Assembly: GCA_002722955.1 (NCBI GenBank) | Contig: PBMZ01000075.1 | Span: 1 to 52,317 of the forward strand | Reading direction: 5' to 3' | Origin: Planctomycetaceae bacterium | Lineage (GTDB): Bacteria > Planctomycetota > Planctomycetia > Planctomycetales > Planctomycetaceae | Length of the DNA stretch: 52,317 bases | Shown here: piece after piece, positions 28,835-36,087 of the stretch | Layout of the letters: the number at the start of each line of letters is the position of its first letter | Numbering within the stretch: position 1 is the first letter of the stretch | Position numbers and translations under genes: made by a program | Notes under the pieces: model-generated | What the model saw: only the letters and a program-made list of their open reading frames with translations | Told to the model about the DNA's origin: nothing | Databases searched by the model: none

Positions 28835-30010
28835 CTAAAACTGCACCCACGCTGCGTCGTTCGCGCTACTGGCTTGGCATTGTTGCACAAACAAGACACC
28901 TTCTCGGCCATCATGGACCGAGGGGTAAATTGTCTCTCGCGAGTTGACGGTTGCACCATTTGCCACGCTAATCATGTCATCGAAGGCTGCCCGATAGATG
29001 TTGGCGAACGCTTCGAAGAAGGCCTCAGGATGACCGCCAGGAATGCGGCTGGCGGCTCGCCCCAATTCATTGGTGTAGGGAGCCATTGGATTGCGTTCGT
29101 AAACTCGCAAAGGCTGCCCCAGTGATCTCACAAACAGCTCATTCGGCTGCTCTTGAGCCCAACTGATGCTGCCTTTCGTCCCATCGATCTCGATCCGCAA
29201 GTCATTAAGCCGCCCATGCGTCACCTGGCTAAAAGTGACTAAGCCGGATGCTCCATTCTCGAAACGAATGGCTGCGTGCCCATAATCATCAAGCTCTCGA
29301 AGCGGGTGGTACGATTGCATCAAGCAACTCAGGTCAACCGGTGTCAGCCCAGTTGCATAGCGCAACAAATTGTAAGCGTGCGTTCCAATGTCACCGAGGC
29401 TTCCCGAGCCCGCTTTGTTCGGATCGGCCTTCCAAACGCCGCGTTTCGGGACGACGTCCGGCAGCAAGGACCACAACCAACCTTGAACATAGGTTGCTCG
29501 AGCCGCAATGATCCGCCCCAATTCTCCGGCCGCGATCATTTCTCGAGCCTGACGAATCATCGGGTAGCCGGTGTAATTGTGAGTGACTGCAAAGACGCGG
29601 CCCGTTTCCTCAACGCGTTTGACCAATTCTTCGGCATCGTCGAGCGAGATTGTCATCGGCTTATCGCACACAACATGAAATCCCGCATCGAGTGCTTGCC
29701 TGGCGATCTCGAAGTGTGTGTGGTTCGGAGTGGCGATGCTGACGAAGTCGACGCGTTCATCTTCTGGCAATTGCGATTCGGCAGTAATCAATTTGGCCGC
29801 CGAACTGTAAGCTCGCGCCGGAGCAATCCCAAACTCGGGAGCCGCTTGCTGTGCTCTTTGTGGGTCCGACGAGAGTGCTCCGGCCACCAATTCTGCTCGG
29901 TTATCCAATTGTGCGGCAATGGCGTGGACTCGACCAATGAACGCATTGCCGCCTCCGCCGATCAATGCCATGCGGAGCTTTCGATTTAGCGGTTCGTTGA
30001 TGCCAGCCAC
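28835..30010 (-). CDS. Gfo/Idh/MocA-family oxidoreductase
   Basis: About 391 residues from the GTG at 30010 (378 from the ATG at 29971; the open frame also reaches a TTG at 30046). The NAD(P)-binding motif is ALIGGGGNAFIGRVH, preceded by NRKLRM, which relatives usually have, so a start before the ATG is preferred; no strong ribosome site is visible. The catalytic-region signature CDKPMTISLDDAEEL is clear, and GSLGDIGTHAYNLLRYATG is the conserved His region. Members oxidise or reduce sugars, inositols or their derivatives. A 32-bp perfect hairpin begins about 40 bases upstream of the start. Confidence 0.9.
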   Translation of the reverse strand: MAGINEPLNRKLRMALIGGGGNAFIGRVHAIAAQLDNRAELVAGALSSDPQRAQQAAPEFGIAPARAYSSAAKLITAESQLPEDERVDFVSIATPNHTHFEIARQALDAGFHVVCDKPMTISLDDAEELVKRVEETGRVFAVTHNYTGYPMIRQAREMIAAGELGRIIAARATYVQGWLWSLLPDVVPKRGVWKADPNKAGSGSLGDIGTHAYNLLRYATGLTPVDLSCLMQSYHPLRELDDYGHAAIRFENGASGLVTFSQVTHGRLNDLRIEIDGTKGSISWAQEQPNELFVRSLGQPLRVYERNPMAPYTNELGRAASRIPGGHPEAFFEAFANIYRAAFDDMISVANGATVNSRETIYPSVHDGREGVLFVQQCQASSANDAAWVQF

Positions 30011-30050
30011 TGGATATCTCGATTCAGAGGATTCGAATTGGCACAAACTT

Positions 30051-30128
30051 GGGTGGCTGGGGACGAGTCTTCGAGCCCCCAGGTTGATGAATGCATCTGG
30101 GGGCTCGAAGACTCGTCCCCAGCCACCC
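30051..30128. repeat. Perfect 32-bp inverted repeat
   Basis: Bases 30051-30082 are the exact complement of 30097-30128, loop of 14 bases (GTTGATGAATGCAT). The stem begins GGGTGGCTGGGGACGAGTC. It lies upstream of the oxidoreductase and downstream of the DinB-family gene (both minus strand), so it is either the end of one message or the leader of the next. Confidence 0.85.
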
Positions 30129-30153
30129 CCGAATTGAATGAAGACACCAAAAA

Positions 30154-30270
30154 AGGGAGCGGAATGCTATCTCCGCCTGCACCTGAGGGTTAGCACTTAG
30201 AGCTGCTGCGTTTCCGCCCTGACTCGGTTCGTACGCCCTCACCACATTTGGAGATAGCATTCCGCTCCCT
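30154..30270. repeat. Perfect 21-bp inverted repeat with 75-base loop
   Basis: AGGGAGCGGAATGCTATCTC(C) at 30154-30174 pairs exactly with 30250-30270. The 75-base interior has no gene. It follows the 32-bp hairpin by only 25 bases, so this ~375-base gap is mostly inverted repeat. Bases 30271-30421 show nothing else I can name. Confidence 0.8.
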
Positions 30271-30421
30271 AAAAAGCGAACAGCCATTATGGCCGCTTTC
30301 GGCAAGGGGTCAAGCGACTCCGAGAAGGATTCTGGTCCACTTGAGGCTCAAGATCGCTTGACGGTGAAACACGACGCACTGGCAAAATCAGCGGCACAAA
30401 CCTGATTGGAAAGTGACACTC

Positions 30422-30919
30422 TTAAGCCATCAGCGGATCGCGGCCGGCGGCTCGGCGGGCGTCGGATACTTGGCCGGAGTGGAAACTGACGTGGGTTGTC
30501 ATGGCGATGTAGCAGCCGCCGACTGTGCCGAACATCTCGCCGAAGTCCTCGGGGGCGTGCGTGCTTCCTTTCAAGTCTTCTTCGCTTAGCGAGTCCAAAT
30601 GTGCGACGACGTCGGCTCGGATTTGCTCCCATTTGGCGAACAATTCGTCCATTGAGGGATACTGGCTTCCGTCCGTTGTTGGTGTTGAGCCGATCGAGAA
30701 CAGGCTCTCCAATTCAGGAAATCGATTCGGGCGACCGCCGACGAATTGATCGAATAGGATGCTCTCGGCAACGACCAGGTGACCAAGTACCCACAAGGGA
30801 TGATTGCCGCCATTCGGTGTGGGTTGAGTCAGCGGCGCATCGGCCATGTCTTGAATCAATCCGGACGCCCAGCCCTTGCTGGCTTCCAACGACTGCTTGA
30901 TGTAATCGAAAACAGACAT
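30422..30919 (-). CDS. DinB/YfiT-family protein
   Basis: 165 residues from the ATG at 30919, preceded by AGGAG eight bases upstream; the open frame continues 28 codons further without family similarity. Features of the four-helix DinB fold: GNHPLWVLGHLVVAE (metal-ligand His), FPELESLFSIGS, and HVSFHSGQVSDARRAAG with the C-terminal metal His. Members are metal-binding and often thiol-dependent transferases or stress proteins of unknown substrate. It diverges from the SRPBCC-ArsR pair across a gap holding a candidate operator. Confidence 0.85.
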   Translation of the reverse strand: MSVFDYIKQSLEASKGWASGLIQDMADAPLTQPTPNGGNHPLWVLGHLVVAESILFDQFVGGRPNRFPELESLFSIGSTPTTDGSQYPSMDELFAKWEQIRADVVAHLDSLSEEDLKGSTHAPEDFGEMFGTVGGCYIAMTTHVSFHSGQVSDARRAAGRDPLMA

Positions 30920-30985
30920 TGTTGTTTCTCCTAGAGAGCGAGGACTTCGAGCGTTCAGGTCCGGTTGACGTGAACGACTAGTTAC

Positions 30986-31001
30986 GTTACCTTTAAGTAA
31001 C
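30986..31001. promoter_or_regulatory. Candidate ArsR-type operator
   Basis: GTTAC-CTTTAA-GTAAC inverted repeat (30986-30990 / 30997-31001) next to a TATATA box-like stretch (31002-31008), about 65 bases upstream of the DinB-family gene. An extra GTTAC lies at 30981-30985. An ArsR-family regulator gene is 0.6 kb away, so the palindrome is a reasonable binding site. Inference only. Confidence 0.35.
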
Positions 31002-31071
31002 ATATATAGGCCCGCCTGTCAACCCAGTGGCATGATATTCTTGCCAAGCCAAGTTTTCAGCTGTCCATGGA

Positions 31072-31097
31072 GCCTCGCTCACGCATCGGGTTACTAT
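31072..31097 (-). repeat. Half copy of the CCCGACGCGTTAGCGAGG repeat
   Basis: The minus strand reads ATAGTAACCCGATGCGTGAG, continuing CGAGG. This matches the left arm of the large hairpin at 35142-35233 with its flank (ATAGTAACCCGACGCGTTAG) with only two differences over about 25 bases. No opposite arm is present. Confidence 0.6.
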
Positions 31098-31125
31098 ATC
31101 TCCTGCCCAAACTGACAAGAATTTC

Positions 31126-31572
31126 ATGAACACATCCAGCCACAATGAACACTTGATACTTGACGTGAGTCAGCGGATCGAGATTGACGCTTCCAATACG
31201 ATTGTGTTTGCAAACTTGCTTCGTCGACTCTCGACTGACAACAGCAGCCCGGGCAACACACCCATGCCAATGGTGCTGGAAGAGCGGCCTGGCGGTCGAT
31301 GGTTTCGTGATCTTGGCAATGACCTTGGTCATTGATGGGGAACGGTCCAGGTCATCAAGCCGCCAACTCTGCTCGAGATTCATGGGCCATTGTTTATGTC
31401 GTATGCAGCGACCGGTCACGTTCAAATGAGGCTCACTGAAGACGGCGGCTCAATTGTCCTGACGGTTCGGCATCGAGCCATCGGCATGATCGAAGACGCG
31501 CATCGCGAAGGTTTGAATCATGGAGGGTCGCACTTGATGAATCACGTCAAAGGTGACTCCGAATCAAGGTAA
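31126..31572 (+). pseudogene. SRPBCC/AHSA1-type gene with in-frame TGA
   Basis: The frame reads VSQRIEIDASNTIVFANLLR ... EERPGGRWFRDLGNDLGH, then TGA (31333-31335), then WGTVQVIKPPTLLEIHGPLF ... LTVRHRAIGMIEDAHREG. Both halves are parts of one SRPBCC (AHSA1/START-like) domain of ~148 codons, where relatives have a residue such as Leu at the stop. One base change (TTA to TGA) would explain it. The second half might still be translated from an internal ATG at 31396. Gene lies 4 bases before the ArsR gene, a common SRPBCC-ArsR pairing. Confidence 0.75.
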
Positions 31573-31576
31573 ATGC

Positions 31577-31894
31577 ATGCCGCGAAACCTCAATCCCGTC
31601 TGGAAAGCGTTAGCAGATCCGACTCGCCGAGAGATACTTGATCTGCTGCGCGAAGGGCCTCGCCAAACGACCGAGATTGTTGAACAATTCCCCGCCCTTT
31701 CCCGATTTGGGGTCATGAAGCATTTGGACGTCTTGCGAGAAGCCGGGTTAGTCATCACGAAACGAGACGGAAGGCGACGTATCAATTCGCTAAATGCTGC
31801 TCCACTGCGAGAAATCCTGGAACGTTGGATTGGAAAGTACGAATCGATCTGGGCAAACACGCTGCACCCTGTCAAAGAAGATTCGGAATCGTAG
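31577..31894 (+). CDS. ArsR-family winged-helix regulator
   Basis: 105 residues from the ATG at 31577. N-terminal LNPVWKALADPTRREILDLL is the classic ArsR opening, followed by the recognition region RFGVMKHLDVLREAGLVITK and the wing GRRRINSL. No metal-binding Cys motif (ELCVCDL) is present, as in regulators that pair with SRPBCC/AHSA1 genes. Likely represses its own operon and perhaps the divergent DinB-family gene through the palindrome at 30986-31001. Confidence 0.88.
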   Translation: MPRNLNPVWKALADPTRREILDLLREGPRQTTEIVEQFPALSRFGVMKHLDVLREAGLVITKRDGRRRINSLNAAPLREILERWIGKYESIWANTLHPVKEDSES

Positions 31895-32010
31895 TTCTTT
31901 GCGCCAAGCTTCGAAGTTAATGACCAGAAATCTCTGCGGTTGATTCATTAGAACAAACGTGCCCGACATTGCAGCCGATTGATGAGTGGACCGGTTGATC
32001 CGTTAGAAGA

Positions 32011-32955
32011 TCACTTCGATTTCAACGGGCCGATGTAGGAAGTCGCTGCGACGATGTTGTCGTAGTACTTCCTCGTCTTCGTATTCCGACCGATGTGAAG
32101 GCCGACGTGGAGTGGTTGATGTCGCGGAGGCGGAGATTAGAGAAATCGGCGATCAGTTTGCCGTCGAGCCAACAGGCGATGCGACCGTCTCTCGAGCCAG
32201 GCTTGTTGAGTTTCACCATGATCTCGTGACAATACCAGCGATTCAGCTTGCGCACGATGTCCGGTCGCGATACGAAATTGGGACCGAAGTCGTTCTTCTT
32301 GCTTGAGTTGGGCAGCACCATTCCTGTTGGGAAGAATTTATCTCCCCAGCGATGTCGCTGCTCGGGATGGTAGATGTACAGGCCGTAGCGGCCTGCGTTG
32401 CCGACCTCGGGGAATTCGCGTTCGCGTGAGTTTTCGAAGCCGACGTGAAACTTGTTGCGACCGTTGGCGGGGATGCCCGGAGTTGCACGGCCGTTGGGAT
32501 AATAGCTACCGGAAATGCCGCAGCCGTTGTGGCTTGAGCCGGTGACATCGAACTCGGCGTTGAACTTTGAGTAGTAACGCAAGAACAGCAGCTCTCGTTC
32601 TTGCTTTAGCTTTTTCGCGGTGACCAATGCCATTTCACGATTGCGTTTCGGGATGGTTAACTGCAAACGATTGCTTGCCCGAGTACACGTCCGACTTCGC
32701 GGTCGAGAGGCTGGCGCCACGGAAGCTCACGATGTCCCACCTTTTGGTCATCGCATTTGTGTCGGCGTGGCTCTCGAAGTCATCGGCCAGGATTACAGAG
32801 CGATCTTTTTCGATTCCCATATCGCCTGGATAATTTGCTGCCAATCCATTGTCTCCTTCAGGCAACTTTTCGTCCGCGGCATTGATTTGTTCAAGAATTG
32901 GTGTCGCCACACAAAACATGATTGCAATAGCAAGAGACCTTGAGTGAGACATCAT
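32011..32955 (-). pseudogene. Frameshifted secreted protein (LamG/PL-like beta-sandwich)
   Basis: Three frames together give one ~315-codon gene. Signal peptide and N terminus are intact (MMSHSRSLAIAIMFCVATPI; DDFESHADTNAMTKRWDIVS). A frame change near 32667 in an AAA run leads to the main block (LFLRYYSKFNAEFDVTG; GRNKFHVGFENSRER; LYIYHPEQRHRWGDKFFPTG; CHEIMVKLNKPGSRDGRIAC). A second near 32110 leads to the end (HVGLHIGRNTKTRKYYDNIV ... GPLKSK). The fold is probably a jelly-roll like those of LamG or polysaccharide-lyase relatives, given RIACWLDGKLIADFSNLRLR. Planctomycetes have intact relatives with no known function, as far as I recall. Confidence 0.7.
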
Positions 32956-33225
32956 CGCTTCCGTAGGAGTTTCATTTTGCGTTTGCAGGCATTCTGTCCA
33001 AGCGAGTGAGGCTTCTGGCGAAGTCCACTACGGGATCGTTGGATTCGATGTTGTCGGGCTAGCTTGTTTCGTTTAAAGATCGTAGTCATTCGCCTGTTGT
33101 ACAGCAAAGAACTTGAATGTTCGTTGGAAGTGATTCTAATTGTGATGACTGTCGTCATGGCACAACCCACTGCAAATGAGCTGATAGTCAGCGGATGATT
33201 CACTCTGGTATAAGGCAAATAGGTC

Positions 33226-35109
33226 ATGATCAAGCAACGATTTATTCTGATCGCTGTGATGACAATCGCTTTGTTGGGAGTCTCGTGTGCTGCTGACAAC
33301 GCGAGTGCTCCAAGAGATGCATCGATTCAGGATACAATCAAGCACATTTGGACCGACGCGGAAGTTGGCTCGGACGAACGCTTTCGAGAATTGACCGGCC
33401 AGAAGGAAACATCACCGGTGTTTCCCAACGACATGCGCCAGTTCGTCGTCCAACGGCAGACGCGGACTTCTAATCGAGGCTGGTCGCGAGGAACAACACT
33501 TCGATATGTTGACGGATACGCGACGTGTTCTTGGTCGGGGATGATTGCAAATACTCTCGATTCGAATGACGCCAAACAGCATGCTCTAACAATATTGAAG
33601 AAGCTCGGCTATCGGGAGGTCGAGGAAGAGCAAATTCGTCTGAAGTTGGTGGAACGGCTCGCGCCGGATGACTACCGAGTCCAAAAGGCACGGTGGTTCG
33701 TCCGAAACGCTGGAGACACGCAACTAACGGCTGGCATTCGCGCATTGAGTTTCGTTGGAAGCTCGACCTACAAATCGGGACTCGACCTTCACATGTTTGC
33801 GAGTCGAGTTTGTCCCGATAAGTCACCTCAATTGGCGGATGTGCTCGAAGCATTGCCTGAATCTCGAGTGCCGTACCTCAAGAAGGACTTCTATCTGAAC
33901 CTGCGTGACCAACCGGTTACTTCGTTTCGGAATGGAAGAGGAACTGCGATCTCGTTCGAGAAAGAGGTGAGCGCGAAGATCATTGCTGCTCTAAAGACCG
34001 ACGCCTTCGTATACCGCGGCGAACGCGATCATCCTCGAGGCGGAACAACCAAGACATGGCTTCGCTACTCAGATACGACATACGCGCATATCAGGTTTAT
34101 ACCCGGCACGAAAGGAACTCGGTTTTACTGCCAGGAGCCTCAAAACAAGGGAGCTTCGAAGACTGGAAAGCCTCCACAGCGTCACCCAAGCCTGCTGATA
34201 CCTCGGTCAAAACGGCCAGTGCTGGAATTAGATGAACTCACGTTCGCCGCCCCGTCGCTAAAACGACACGCTCGAACATTTCACACGATTGGCGAGCAGA
34301 CTGCCAAGACAGGATGGTTCATCCAGCGCTACAAGGACAGCCGATTCTCCAACGCACCAACATTCACGGGCGAGTGGGCAACGACTCACGTTCGCAGTTC
34401 CTATGTACCGACGCGAGTGCTGCCGTATCAATCTTTGGCCATCACCTTGAAAGGGCCGGCGGTCGATGTTGGCCAGCCCGAGGAACTTGATGAGGTCTTG
34501 GTGGATGGTCGTCACGTACCAAAACAGGGCTGGGGATCATTAGTTCAATGCGAGGTACGTTTGAAAAAGGACTCAAAGCTACACCCAAGTTCAATTATCG
34601 TCGGGCAAGTCAATCCGAGGTCGTCGAATTACGAATTCGGTCGCTCGCTGGGTGACACCGTGTTCTACTTGCTTGGTGATTGGATCTCCGTTCAAGTTCG
34701 CCAAGGAAAGTTTGTGCGCTACACTTTCCGGACTCAAGCCGTGTCGCCACCGAAACTCGCTGCACCGCACGAACTCGACCAGCTTCGTCGCCTACAGGCA
34801 ATCTATAAGTCACCCAAATCACTCCGTGATCTCATGCTGGCCGACGTGGCAACCTTGCGTCAACGCAGCCGTGATGAGATTACAAGATCAATAAATATCC
34901 AGATGACCGACGCAAGCAACGCTCGAAGCGATAACCCGCCGCGAAGGCGCGAGGTCATGAGTGTTGACAAGCTAATTCGCGGCAAGTTGCAACAAGAGGC
35001 TAACGCGGAATTGGATCGCCGAGAATCCGTCATCAAAGAACATTATAAGGCCATCCATCAATCAATCGTCGACGCGCTACCGATTGGCCATTTGCTAACC
35101 CAGCCCTAA
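33226..35109 (+). CDS. Large secreted protein of unknown function
   Basis: 627 residues. Signal peptide at ~1-22 (MIKQRFILIAVMTIALLGVS); the Cys after it (GVSC) does not fit a standard lipobox, so export rather than lipidation is favoured. No known domain was recognised. Visible features: DYRVQKARWFVRNAGDTQLT, a Pro/Lys-rich stretch near 310-330, a long beta-rich part and a charged helical C terminus (RRESVIKEHYKAIHQSIVDA). Ribosome site AAGG lies ~15 bases before the ATG, weak. Alone on its strand between two broken or small genes. Confidence 0.7.
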   Translation: MIKQRFILIAVMTIALLGVSCAADNASAPRDASIQDTIKHIWTDAEVGSDERFRELTGQKETSPVFPNDMRQFVVQRQTRTSNRGWSRGTTLRYVDGYATCSWSGMIANTLDSNDAKQHALTILKKLGYREVEEEQIRLKLVERLAPDDYRVQKARWFVRNAGDTQLTAGIRALSFVGSSTYKSGLDLHMFASRVCPDKSPQLADVLEALPESRVPYLKKDFYLNLRDQPVTSFRNGRGTAISFEKEVSAKIIAALKTDAFVYRGERDHPRGGTTKTWLRYSDTTYAHIRFIPGTKGTRFYCQEPQNKGASKTGKPPQRHPSLLIPRSKRPVLELDELTFAAPSLKRHARTFHTIGEQTAKTGWFIQRYKDSRFSNAPTFTGEWATTHVRSSYVPTRVLPYQSLAITLKGPAVDVGQPEELDEVLVDGRHVPKQGWGSLVQCEVRLKKDSKLHPSSIIVGQVNPRSSNYEFGRSLGDTVFYLLGDWISVQVRQGKFVRYTFRTQAVSPPKLAAPHELDQLRRLQAIYKSPKSLRDLMLADVATLRQRSRDEITRSINIQMTDASNARSDNPPRRREVMSVDKLIRGKLQQEANAELDRRESVIKEHYKAIHQSIVDALPIGHLLTQP

Positions 35110-35141
35110 GGAACGTGTTCGAAACAAATTCCCGATAGTAA

Positions 35142-35233
35142 CCCGACGCGTTAGCGAGGGACGCTCACACGTGTTCGAAAGCAATGATTTTCGATTGAGA
35201 ACACGTGTGAGCGTCCCTCGCTAACGCGTCGGG
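35142..35233. repeat. Perfect 35-bp inverted repeat (CCCGACGCGTTAGCGAGG family)
   Basis: Bases 35142-35176 and 35199-35233 are exact complements with a 22-base loop. The arm starts CCCGACGCGTTAGCGAGGGA. Flanks ATAGTA (left) and GGGCTAT (right) extend the symmetry with a gap. It begins 32 bases after the stop of the 627-residue gene. A degenerate half copy sits at 31072-31097. Bases 35234-35450 show no gene. Confidence 0.9.
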
Positions 35234-35450
35234 CTATCTTGATTCCAAATCGGGAAGTTGTTTTGGACACGATCCTAAGTCCCCGATCACGGTATCTTCC
35301 GCAGCGGATCCTGTGACTTGCCCAAAAATTGCGCGACATTGAATGAATGACGAGCAATCGCAAGGGATTCGGCACGTATATGTATCTTGGTGAATGCCGT
35401 TTACGCCTGGAATCGTAGGATTGAATCGAATTGCGCCAATCTGGCGAGTT

Positions 35451-35466
35451 AGGCACGCTGCTTGCT
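35451..35466 (+). promoter_or_regulatory. Sigma-54-type promoter
   Basis: AGGCACGCTGCTTGCT matches the TGGCACG-N4-TTGCW consensus at every position except the first, with GG (35452-35453) and GC (35464-35465) separated by exactly 10 bases. It lies 41 bases before the ATG of the BON gene. Transcription would need RpoN and an enhancer-binding activator encoded elsewhere. Confidence 0.7.
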
Positions 35467-35507
35467 TCGTAATGCGCGGCGTCTCTCATTCACTTCAAGG
35501 ATTGATC

Positions 35508-35777
35508 ATGTCAACGATTGCAGCTTCACCGCCTACTTCGTCTCTTGATTCACGGGTTGAACCCGGTTCATTTGATCGAGATTTGCAGACCGCTCTACTC
35601 AAAATCCTCAAACGGTCCGGTTACACCGAGCTTTCTAGTGTGCATGTTGAGGTACACGAGGGCTACGTTCGACTGTCGGGAAAACTTCCCAGCTTCTATC
35701 TCAAGCAAGTTGCCCAATCATTGCTTCAACGTGTCGACGGCGTCGACTTGCTTCGAAGCGACATTGTCGTCGGCTAG
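35508..35777 (+). CDS. Small BON-domain protein
   Basis: 89 residues from the ATG at 35508 (AAGG upstream); an in-frame ATG at 35394 would place the sigma-54 promoter inside the gene and is rejected. The BON fold runs over most of the protein: LQTALLKILKRSGYTELSSV, HVEVHEGYVRLSGKLPSFYL, KQVAQSLLQRVDGVDLLRSD. The V-x-G-x-V-x-L-x-G pattern is typical. BON domains bind membranes or lipids and often serve in envelope stress. No signal peptide, so it is cytoplasmic or membrane-associated. Confidence 0.8.
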   Translation: MSTIAASPPTSSLDSRVEPGSFDRDLQTALLKILKRSGYTELSSVHVEVHEGYVRLSGKLPSFYLKQVAQSLLQRVDGVDLLRSDIVVG

Positions 35778-35833
35778 AGCGATTTACCCTTTGGTGGTAG
35801 CCGGATACGGCCGAAGTCTGAAATAACGAAACT

Positions 35834-35934
35834 CGTTTTACGCCCAGCCGTAGGCGCCAGCGGCCAAGAAACGAAGTATGCCATTGAGTAATCTACGTTC
35901 TTGGTCGCCGGCGCCTTCGGCTGGGCGTTAAACG
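35834..35934. repeat. Long imperfect inverted repeat (CGCCCAGCCG family)
   Basis: Arms 35834-35873 and 35896-35934 pair over about 39 bases with about five mismatches. The stem contains ACGCCCAGCCG / CGGCTGGGCGT. It follows the BON gene by ~55 bases. Confidence 0.7.
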
Positions 35935-35985
35935 AAAGAGCCAGAACTTTCTATCAGACAGCAAAGGTCTTGGGGGCCGACCATT

Positions 35986-36049
35986 GTTTAACCCGTAGCC
36001 GCAAGCGAGGTGCACGACGGAAGACCTCGCCTGCGGCTACGGGTTAAAC
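35986..36049. repeat. 26-bp inverted repeat (GTTTAACCCGTAGCCGC)
   Basis: Arms 35986-36011 and 36024-36049 are complementary except for one position that can form G-U. It sits 50 bases after the previous hairpin and 38 bases from the propeller gene's stop, so the 310-base gap between BON and propeller genes is largely two hairpins. Confidence 0.75.
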
Positions 36050-36087
36050 GACTCATTTCAGCCCAAGCAATGGCAAGCGAGCCATTC

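Noticed and set aside
30024..30305. 93-codon minus-strand frame across two hairpins
   Set aside because: Its sequence is made of the inverted repeats themselves; no protein family likeness.
19124..31335. TGA read as selenocysteine or as a sense codon
   Set aside because: TGA is a normal stop here (nrdJ and the di-haem gene end in it, followed by non-coding sequence). No SECIS-like hairpin was seen after the in-frame TGAs, and the positions are not Cys sites of known families.
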